64,000 bases of DNA from Rugalucina vietnamica (lineage: Eukaryota; Mollusca; Bivalvia; Lucinida; Lucinidae): NCBI GenBank assembly GCA_964017185.1, contig OZ024870.1:26869621-26933620 (forward strand), given 5' to 3'. Below the pieces are notes generated by a model. It did not search any database. It was given only the letters and a program-made list of their open reading frames with translations, and was not told the origin of the DNA. Positions 56,501 to 64,000 of the stretch are shown here, piece after piece; the stretch's first letter is position 1, and every line of letters starts with the position of its first letter. The position numbers and the translations under genes were made by a program.

Positions 56501-59500
56501 AGTACACCTCCGTCGAGCAGTCAAGCAAGTAACGATTTGTCATTGAGAACCTGGTGCCAGATGTAATAGCTGGATCTGGAGTTGTCTGCTCCCAACGCCA
56601 GTACTGAAACAAATTGACGCAATACAACAAATAATAAAGTTTGGGGGTAAAATGTGGCTCTGTAGAATATTAGTAAAATGTACACTCCAGTACACTTAAA
56701 ACTCCTTAATGCCAAAATAACCAACAATGTGTAGTCATATCAGTCCGAAATCCATTTACTGTTTACGTCAAACGGGTTTTGCATAAAGTTGTTTTTCACT
56801 ATAAAGTTTTGAACTTAAAAATACCATGATTGTCCTCTTCTGTGTAGATGAACTCAGATTTTGTGTGAAACCATTAATGATGTCTACCTTAAACGACGTA
56901 ACAGCAATTCCGAAACTGACGTTGAATGATTCCGTAAATGGTTCTGCATTAGACTGAACTTCGAACCTGAACATGCCTTCAAACCGGGTACCTTCTGGAA
57001 CGGTCCATGAGCTAATAAGTCTCATTTTCTGAGAAAATGGTGCTGTGGGAGAAAGGAATATAATAGTTATGTATTCCATTTGTATTTCATTGCGATGCGA
57101 GTTTACGAGACAACCCTCGAAATTTATTCTTTTAATTCATTCCAGTTACCTCTAAAATCTTGACAGAAAGTACCTTTAATTTTTAAAAACATTTATGTGT
57201 AGGCCTGTTTACCGGTAAAGTTTATTTCTATCCTAAGACAAATAGGTACTCGTTAGAACGGAGTTTCTTTAGACGCTTTATTTCCGTATTTGTTTACACT
57301 CGTCTAAGCTGTGTATCAAATATTCATTCTGAGGTGTATAACTTACAAGGTTCCGGTGGCTGAATGTCTGTAGTTGTTGGCATTGACGTTGTTGCTGCTG
57401 TGGACGTGCTAGTCGACGTTGACGCTAGAAATAAAGTCAATGACTTCATTTTATACTACCATTCAGGAAAGCAAACCGTTATCAGGTATAGAACATATAG
57501 AATACAAAATATATATAATATGTATAAACAGAAATCTTTCATTGCATATTTATCGTTCTATTATTAAATGTCTATTCCTATTGTTCCAATACATACGTGG
57601 GTCTATACATACGTGAGTCTTCAACGAAAGATTCAGTTCTGATAATATATTAACGAGTGTATGAGCAGAATCCGTGACATTCACTTGCTCGACTTGCAAC
57701 CGACAGTTTCGAGTTAGAATTGGCTTACTAGTAGTTAGCCACCAAAGAACTCACCAACAGACATGAACATCCAATATCCAAGAAATAACGATGGTCATTC
57801 TCATTACTGAGAGACGAACGACTATATCAAATCAAATCAAATCAAATCAAATCAAATCAAATATCTTTATTGGGTTTAAAATCCAGAAACAGGATTGTTA
57901 CCAACTACACGCAAACATACGTAATACTAAACATATAAACAGCAACAATGATTCAAGTATCTATGATTGACTTAATACAACATTTTATGGTATCTATGGC
58001 CAAATTAATGACTGGAATGGTATCTATGACCTTTATACTGGAATGGTGTCTATGATCTTGATAATATACAACTCAGACTAGGACAATACAAGATATCTAT
58101 GACCAACTTAATACAACATTTTATGGTATCTATGACCAAATTAATGACTTGAATGGTATCTATGACCTTAATACTGGAATGGTATCTATGACCTTAATAA
58201 TATACAACTCAGACTAGGACTATATAAGGTATCTATGACCAACTGAATACATCATTAGACCAAATTTATGACTGGAATGGTATCTATGACCCTAATAATA
58301 TGCAACTCAGACAAGGACTATAAAAGGTATCTATGACCAACAATATGAGGCTAGTCATGATACTGTCTCACGTTATTGTCACTTACTGGTCATCACCTGT
58401 AGGTCTGAGCAGGTCCCCGAGGGTACATCTAGACCAGAGTATTGCAAAGTGAACACCATAGCGAACTTGGACGTCTTAATCACCTTTTTGTTGGTCACAT
58501 GGTATGTCGTGCTGTTTGACGTCAAAACGACCAATTTCCCGCTCTGTTAATAGAAGACTAAATCATCCCAAAGACACGTACATGTAACTTGGGGCATAAA
58601 GAAATAGATGGGCTGCTTGTGCCAACAGGTAAAGCTAGTACGCTGCTGACTGACCATCTGATTTCTGGTTAACCGCTCAGGTCTGAGCCTGTCCAGGAAA
58701 ATGGTTCAAGTCAAACCATATATACATATAAGCCTTGTTGGCTTGGTTTGAAGCACTTTTTGGATGTCATGGGTAAAAGCTCCATAAAATGGAGACAAAG
58801 TCCCGACATTACCATAGCTGTTGACTTTGACGTTAACTTCAAACAAACAAACAAACAAACAAACAAACAAACATATTTTCATTTTAGTTTTACTACAACC
58901 AAGCAACGAATCACGTGTTGTTGTATCATCAAGTCAGTCTGCATTCCCTACTTACATGTTGTCCTCGGAATGTATGGCACCTAGAAAGGGTTCAATGCAT
59001 TTTATGTACTGTATTACTTTTAGTTCTTGTTGTGTAAATGCTTAACAGCCAAATCAGCACAACTGTCATGTAGAGCCTGTAAGTCACCTAACCACTATGT
59101 TGGCAAGATTATCAGTTATATGCAGTGTCCATCGAGTGACAGTAACAACTGATATGATGATACAGCGCTAAAATTCCCTCTCTTCTGCCGAACAGACTCA
59201 TTATCGCCCTTCTGTTCAGATTGGGTTAAATCATATATGCAATTTCACCCTATAGATTCACTGTACCCAGTAGAATCAGTTATTGGACGCATTTTTGGAC
59301 AAAAGTTGCGAGACAGTGGTAAGTATTTAGCACGTTTTCTTGTAATTATATTTTTTTCTGTGCCATATTTTTCATTTGATGGCTTTGACACATATTCTCG
59401 CGTCATCTTATGGTCAACAAACTGCAAAAGGCGTTGTGGGAGCATTTGAAAGGCATTCGTTTCAGATGACAGTTGTAAAAATAAAGTCTATAGTCGCTAC

Positions 59501-61944
59501 ATTTTCACCTCCTGAATTTTGCTTCAGGATTTCTAGAGGGGGAGGGGGGGAGGGTTCAAATCCAATGAGGACGTTTATTTTTGACATTTTACCCGATTTT
59601 TTCATGTCTGAATTCGGTGTTTCACTCTAAACTTTTCAGATCAAAAAGGAAAAAAAAAATGTCGCTCGTGTCATAATTATGGTTTCGAATAAGTGTCACA
59701 TTCAAGTATCTAAGGCAAATAAAGAAAAAAAAATCAAGGGGTGTGAATCGAACCATGTACCAGTACAAACTTTCTGTTTTGTGGTTTCGTGAGGAAACCC
59801 ACTCGACTATTGGGTCCCGAATAATATATTCTGTTTACTGACAAAATGTTATGCATAAATCCAAGACTCGGGGGGGGGGGGGGGGTATTTTTTTTAATTG
59901 TTTTCTTGCCTTACTGCAGCTTCAACTACTCAGGGACTAGGAGGTCCCTAGGGACTAGGGGCTGTTCATGGGGACTCGGGGGTCCCCTATTGCCTCGGCG
60001 GGGGAGATCCTGGATATACCACCGTACAAATAATTACTCTTTTGGCATGGCGAAAAAGCATAATAGTTACACAGGATTCCAATTAATATGTTAACTGACC
60101 ACTGCGGAAAACCCAAATATTGGTCATACTAAACACCGTTTACTGTGGTATGACAGCCCGAGACGAGCAAATACGTGTTTGCACATACAAGTGTGTTTCA
60201 AGTGACTCGTCCGCATTTTTCACTCCCTTATTAAGCCGGAAAATATTCATATTGAACTTATCACTGGATACATTACCTCTAATGAATGGGGCTTTTACTT
60301 CGTACAGTACCTCTCATTAACTGGCACAGTATTAACTATAACCGATAATCGAACGTACAGTCCTTTATTGCTATAAATTTCAAAATCGACGAAGCAGACC
60401 AGCATGCGCTTCTTATATTAAATGATCCGAATTCGTTCTTACTTTTGGATGTGATTTGTTTTCTCAAAATTGTTTGATTTTTAAACTAGCTGAGAAAATG
60501 CAGCGACTTTAGTTTTTTTTTCTTTTTACAGATGTCATTTAAAACTAATGCCTTCCTTGTCTGCGTATGTTCCAACGTACCCCGTTTGCGGGTTGTCGAC
60601 CATAGGATGAAGCGAAGAACATGTGTCAAAGCGATCAACTGAAAAGTATGGCATAGAAAGAAATCTGATTTCAAGAAAACATGCCAAATACTAACTACTA
60701 TCTCGAAACATTTATGCAAAAATGCGTTCAATAACTGATTCTACGGGGTACAGCGAATATATTATAGCGTGGATATGGTATACCAAAATACAATGTTTTG
60801 CTTATATACTCAGAGGAAAAAGTTTTGTCAGTAACTTTGACCAGCCCAATTACTATAATGCCCAGCCACTTGCCTTAGATGTTCCTCTTTATTAAATTTC
60901 CAAAATCAGTCTCTTTGTAATTATGGAAAGAAACTCCATCAGTTGTCAATTTCGACAGAGTTATTGACCTTTTGCGTAAAACATTATTTTTGTAATTACC
61001 CGATAAATGTTCAAAGTGGTGCTTTGATTAATAGCGCTTCTGATAGAGATTGTTGACACCGAGATTCAGTTACAGTCTCGAGAAATAACAAGTCAAATAT
61101 TCATTGTTTTTAGATTACCTCCCTTTCTCCCTTTCACTTAAAACAAGAAAGAAAATTGGTGTATGCACTGTGGCAAAACCACATGCGATATTTCAATCAT
61201 CTTTTTTTTTAGTTTTATTATTCACAGTTTCATGGCTGGTAATTTTAATCCCAAACTATCTAGGTGTTTTGAAGCTAAATCGATTTAAACTGTCCCAATT
61301 CACTGGGTGCTTCCTTGGTCCCGATATAAAAAGGTTTTGTTTGACTTTTTGGTACCGGATTTTGTTCTACTTTTTTAACACAGTATATCTCCACAAAACA
61401 GAGTCGCCAATAACATTAATATCACTTTTTAACGAATCAAATTAAATTTTACCATAAAATTGCATTCAAAGCACTATATTATGACTTGAAATGCTTTCAG
61501 TGACGTCATAAATTAGAATCAAATCAAATCATTGACCAAATTCTAGGAATTAGTGTAGAAAAAAATCTGGTACCTGAATCAAACAAATCCAAATCCTATC
61601 GGGACCTATAGTAAAAGTCAAACAAAACCTTTTTATATCGGGACGAAGGAAGCACCCAGTGAATTGTAGACTAAACTTTTGCCGGTGAGCATAATACGAG
61701 TACATAATATTATGCGCTCACCAATACAAACCATAATACCTTAAATTTCTTCGTATCTTTATCAAACTGAATAGTTAGCTGTCCCTCTCGTGCCTCTACC
61801 CTGTCTGTCATCAACAAGGTGCAGCGCCCCTTCAGCTTGAAAGTATCGCCACTATTACCCACGGGTTTAGTACTCAGGACCTTCACATCCTGAACCGCGC
61901 CACCCAGCGAGCATACACACAGAACAGCAAGGCAATACACAAGA
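47553..61944 (-). CDS. Secreted multi-domain protein with nine CBM2-like domains and Thr/Pro/Gln linkers
   Basis: Transcript-order exons: 61944-61740, 58543-58387, 57424-57347, seven pairs (57042-56888/56603-56324, 56023-55869/55583-55304, 55113-54959/54559-54280, 54047-53893/51985-51706, 51523-51369/50861-50582, 50405-50251/49964-49685, 49496-49342/49055-48809), 48241-48081 and 47717-47553 (TAA). Phases join throughout, about 1,258 residues. The first exon encodes a hydrophobic signal-like stretch (VYCLAVLCVCSLGGA); its ATG must lie upstream. Each domain is split by a phase-0 intron at the same place. A FEGMFRFEV-type strand precedes it; YWRWEQ, a TN motif, FFQATVAG and a Cys follow. This order resembles CBM2 carbohydrate-binding modules, which would mean extracellular polysaccharide binding. 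No catalytic domain is visible. The CBM2 label is inference; other Ig-like beta-sandwich domains remain possible. Confidence 0.75.
47768..48048 (+). mobile_element. SINE-like retroposon, family S2 copy 2
   Basis: Copy of the 38360 family, inside the last intron of the CBM2-like gene and opposite to it in orientation. It ends AAACAAACAAACAA. Confidence 0.6.
48081..48241 (-). CDS. Ninth CBM2-like domain, first half exon
   Basis: This exon encodes the N-terminal half of the last, most divergent domain (KGQCVFPLSTDVSVNGLTVD), whose CVFPL...LTVDITWDKPT pattern is closest to recognised CBM2 sequences. The second half is 47717-47553 and ends in HGRCFSELGW. Acceptor phase 2 and donor phase 0 match the neighbouring exons. 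Confidence 0.8.
48809..49055 (-). CDS. Eighth domain, second half exon with a divergent linker
   Basis: It encodes YWRWEQTTPDPTIS... and a linker that differs from the other six (ends RPPVTGEPG; 247 bp against 280). The donor is a weaker GTTTGAG. Divergence of this terminal copy from its neighbours suggests it escaped the homogenisation seen upstream. Confidence 0.8.
50972..51175 (+). mobile_element. tRNA-derived SINE inside a module intron
   Basis: It starts with a tRNA-like head (box A TAGTGGTAGAGCATC, box B GGGTTCGAACCCC) and ends ATACAAACAAAAC. A perfect 13-bp duplication TTAAAATCTTTAA (50959-50971, 51176-51188) flanks it. The other module introns preserve the empty site, showing insertion after module duplication. 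Confidence 0.92.
52139..53744. mobile_element. 1.6-kb transposon with CCCAGATAGCA ends
   Basis: The inverted termini CCCAGATAGCA...TGCTATCTGGG are followed on both sides by several TTGGCCC/GGGCCAA phrases. Comparison with the equivalent intron of other modules (AAATACATTTTTC) places the insertion with an AC dinucleotide on both sides (52137-52138, 53745-53746). No transposase frame was found, so it appears non-autonomous; I do not recognise the superfamily. Confidence 0.8.
54805..54881 (-). pseudogene. Truncated copy of a domain first-half exon
   Basis: The sequence aligns with the 3' half of the 155-bp first-half exons and keeps a donor (AAG then GTAACC), but the acceptor half is missing and the sequence runs into a partial intron duplicate. 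It lies between the intact exons 55113-54959 and 54559-54280, so it is a relic of a deleted module. Confidence 0.8.
57347..57424 (-). CDS. Ser/Thr-rich linker exon between domains 1 and 2
   Basis: A 78-bp exon encoding STSTSTSTAATTSMPTTT followed by DIQPPEP, with acceptor phase 1 and donor phase 1 as required. Likely heavily O-glycosylated (inference). Confidence 0.75.
57832..57862 (+). repeat. (ATCAA)n tract with a retroelement-like tail
   Basis: Six to seven ATCAA units are followed by ATATCTTTATTGGGTTT. On the minus strand AATAAAGATATTTGATTTGA resembles a non-LTR element 3' tail, but no body was recognised. Confidence 0.55.
57965..58350 (+). repeat. 130-bp tandem repeat, three units
   Basis: GGTATCTATGACC and ATAATATACAACTCAGACTA recur with a period of about 130 bp in the intron between domain-1 exon 2 and the linker exon. 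Within units GGTATCTATGACC itself repeats every 30-40 bp. Confidence 0.8.
58387..58543 (-). CDS. First CBM2-like domain, second-half exon
   Basis: It encodes SGKLVVLTSN, YHVTNKKV, FAMVFTLQYSG and PSGTC, the same order of strands (TN motif, aromatic strand, terminal Cys) as the repeated second-half exons. Two donors are possible; GTAAGTGAC at 58386 gives the phase needed by the linker exon and is preferred over the CAG/GTGATG 10 bp earlier. Confidence 0.75.
58591..58873 (+). mobile_element. SINE-like retroposon, family S2 copy 3
   Basis: Copy of the 38360 family, ending in a (CAAA)n tail of about 30 bp, inside the first large intron of the CBM2-like gene. Confidence 0.65.
58874..61295. other. 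Intron sequence without recognised features
   Basis: This part of the first known intron of the CBM2-like gene holds two G-rich tracts (59541-59553 and 59870-59884) and a GGGACTAGGGG-like GC patch near 59935-59990. No exon or named repeat was identified. Confidence 0.4.
61296..61666. mobile_element. 371-bp MITE with inverted repeats of about 52 bp
   Basis: The left arm starts CAATTCACTGGGTGCTTCC and continues GTCCCGATATAAAAAGG; the right arm is its complement with only one or two differences, ending CCCAGTGAATTG at 61666. The interior is AT-rich and non-coding. It lies about 75 bp from the donor of the signal-peptide exon. Confidence 0.85.
61740..61944 (-). CDS. Signal-peptide and first half of domain 1 exon
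   Basis: It encodes a hydrophobic, Cys-containing stretch (LVYCLAVLCVCSLGGA) that looks like the core of a signal peptide, then VQDVKVLSTKP and the strand KLKGRCTLLMTDRV, ending at a phase-0 donor (AAG then GTATTA). No ATG opens this frame; GTG at 61940 is not a plausible animal start, so an upstream exon should supply the initiator. Acceptors at 61945 or 61965 are both possible. Confidence 0.65.
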
Positions 61945-61984
61945 CTGTCAAAGCAAAGTATGCACTGTTAATAATTGAATCTTC

Positions 61985-62162
61985 GCGTGAGAAAAGCAAC
62001 AGCCTGGGTTTCCGACAAGGTCCTACACAAAGCAAGCTAGAGGCTTTAAATTTCGTTTTCAAGTAGGAAAGGAATTACATCTGTTTAGCGAAAACAAAGA
62101 CGCTGATCTGCGCCTTCGTTTTCCCCTATGCACATTGTTTGTTTTCATATGCGGTGGCTCAA
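61985..62162 (-). mobile_element. MITE-A copy 17 (short)
   Basis: A reverse, internally deleted copy just upstream (transcript sense) of the signal-peptide exon. It lacks half of the palindrome. Confidence 0.68.
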
Positions 62163-62922
62163 ATAAGAATCATAGTAGTTCTCAGAATGGCAAGCTGAAT
62201 ATAACGTTATTCTGACGCAAGCTGGAATGTCGGGATTGTAAAGGTAGTCACTGAAGTGCCGTAGTTTATATTCGCCCATTGCTAAGTACTGTTGGATGCA
62301 ATTCCGCACATATATTTTTAATAAGAAATCATTCTGTACATATAAATTATAAATTACATGATAAATTACGTGTATGTCAATTTCCCGCCTTTTCACATTT
62401 TTTTTTAAATTTCTTAATCGCCTTGACAAATGGATCTTTACCTCTGCGTCATGTTGAAAGTGCTTTTCTTTTCTATTATAATGGTCTCGTACGTCTAATT
62501 TCTCCGCTATAATCCTTTAAATATTTCTTACTATGGCTAATCGTACTTTGCTGGAATATGTATCACCTCAAATAGACATGTATGCTAGCGTTTAACGCGT
62601 ACGTAACTTATTGTTCCGATCCAGTTCCTCTCATAGGTCTAATATTAAAACAAAGTTAATTAAGGGATACACGGCTTTTAATTAGAAATGAAGGCCATCA
62701 GCCAATATTAAGTCAAATCGCGAGAAAATCTGCCATTGGATTTTAAACCCATGTTTAGACATACCAGTAACTACACTCATGGGTAAACCACAGCAACGAG
62801 GGCCTGTCACGCTACGTTAAATAGCAAGTTTGTGTATTACCCCACAGATATAAAAACTTTCCAAAAATTGCGATCTGAAAGGCATATGTACTAGTATTTG
62901 GGTTGACGTCACTTTCATTTTG

Positions 62923-63170
62923 AGCCGCCGCATGGGAAAAACAGCAATCGGGAAAAACATCAATCTGCATATGCGAAAACAAAGACGCAGATCAGCTTCG
63001 CGGTAACCGCGAAGCTGATCAGCGTCTTTGTTTTCGCTACATGGATAGTACACTTCTATTTCTTTTTAAATCTGAAATTTCAAGCTTCTAGCCTGCTTCT
63101 CTTACTACACAGCCCGGTTTGTGTCGGACCTGGTCGGAACCCAAATTGTTGGTTTTCTCACGCACGGGCT
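62923..63170 (+). mobile_element. MITE-A copy 18
   Basis: Full copy with a perfect hairpin centre (CTTCGCGGTAACCGCGAAG) and a small duplication, GGGAAAAACAGCAATC followed by CGGGAAAAACATCAATC-like sequence, in its left terminus. Confidence 0.82.
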
Positions 63171-64000
63171 CATTTTCTGAGAAGGACAGATGGACACTGT
63201 AGTTACGAAATGAATAGATTTTCAATAAAACAGGCCTCGTCATAGTAAAACTCGCCTGACACGAGGTTATACATGCCGACCGTCAATAAAACATCAAGAC
63301 TGCATATTATTATTTAATTATGAAGTTAGAGGAAGCGGCAAAACGCCAGATCAAATGCGCGGATTTTTACCTTCTTTTCTAAATTCGTTAAAGAGCCTAA
63401 AGAGTCGGGAGGGATTGTGGTTGTGTACATAACAACCTAAGGTGGTAACTTGACAAATTGTACAATAATTGAACAAAATACGCTATTATCTTTTAACAAG
63501 ATCAATATATTATATATGTACGTATAATTATTAATGTTATGGGATGCAAATGATTATTAATTTTATCAGTTTTAGTGAAGTTCATAAAATACGTTTTTGG
63601 AAAAGTAGCGCCGCATACAATATTCCTTGAAAAATAATGCTGTCTGTTGTGCATGTCAATCATTATATGGTTTAATAACTTTAATTTGATGCTATCAGGG
63701 TGGTCACCTTGTTGGAAAAGAGCTCTCCTGATTCCATCCTTTGGAAACCACCTTTTTGATGTCGACTTTGCCTTGTACAGAGACACAGCAAGAAATGTCA
63801 GCAATTGTTATCCATTTACTTCCGATTTAAGTCCTGAAACGTGCCACAAAACTTTGTAAATCAGTCAACAAATAAACAATTAACATCCAAAAATATAGAA
63901 TAAAACATATATTTTAGTGCAAATATACAAAAGGATTTGACACACGCTTGTTACCTCCAATCAAATCATTACCCCAATCAGAGCTCTGTAGAGCCATAAA
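63171..64000. other. Unassigned end of window
   Basis: No gene was recognised. A minus-strand open frame at 63502-63804 includes RWFPKDGIRRALFQQGDHPD, which looks protein-like but matched no family I know and has no clear splice sites; it could be part of a transposon or an exon of a gene beyond the window. Confidence 0.3.

Noticed and set aside
49710..56546. Repeated 65-78-residue open frames on the + strand opposite the second-half exons
   Set aside because: They are antisense shadows of the repeated minus-strand exons; they have no start context or splice sites of their own.
61104..61445. 113-residue + strand frame
   Set aside because: It runs into the MITE at 61296 and has no family resemblance or splice support.
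47553..61944. GH9 cellulase or other glycoside hydrolase in the CBM2-like gene
   Set aside because: No catalytic-domain residues were found in any exon or in the introns between 47.5 and 62 kb.

Overview
The window is animal nuclear DNA, most likely from a bivalve mollusc. Evidence: intron-rich genes with canonical GT/AG junctions, very dense short inverted-repeat elements, tRNA-derived SINEs with (CAAA)n tails of the kind known from molluscs, and a Ty3-related retrotransposon in unusual domain order. No species can be named from the sequence alone.

Layout. (1) 1-13 kb, + strand: the last eleven exons of CFAP206, a cilium/flagellum protein; its 6.4-kb intron (5080-11449) is packed with nested repeats. 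(2) 13-25 kb: intergenic repeats, including a nearly intact LTR retrotransposon (14343-20996, minus strand) inserted inside an older tandem-repeat block. (3) 25-40 kb, minus strand: DYNC2I2 (WDR34), the intermediate chain 2 of the dynein-2 motor of retrograde intraflagellar transport. Eleven exons join in phase from 38075 to the stop at 24956, with a candidate upstream exon near 39758. One intron holds a 27-copy, 52-bp array in which each unit is the 3' end of the preceding exon plus its donor site. CFAP206 and DYNC2I2 are therefore convergent neighbours with a shared ciliary theme. (4) 39.7-44.1 kb: a nested stack of inverted-repeat elements. (5) 44-47.5 kb: no recognisable gene. (6) 47.5-62 kb, minus strand: a large, apparently secreted modular protein. 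I could assemble nineteen exons that stay in phase; they encode nine copies of a roughly 100-residue domain that resembles carbohydrate-binding module family 2 (CBM2). The seven middle copies are recent tandem duplicates joined by Thr/Pro/Gln linkers. (7) 62-64 kb: repeats and unassigned sequence.

Mobile DNA dominates. Three recurrent short families (called MITE-A, MITE-B and MITE-C here) account for about thirty insertions. MITE-A (about 240 bp, at least 18 copies) carries a central 60-bp palindrome. Several other inverted-repeat elements have visible ends and, in some cases, target-site duplications.

The observations most worth following are the tandem CBM2-like protein, the exon/donor-site satellite in DYNC2I2, and the Ty3-type element with a Ty1/copia-like pol order. 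Exon boundaries were set by eye from splice motifs, reading phase and remembered family resemblance; no alignment or database search was run.
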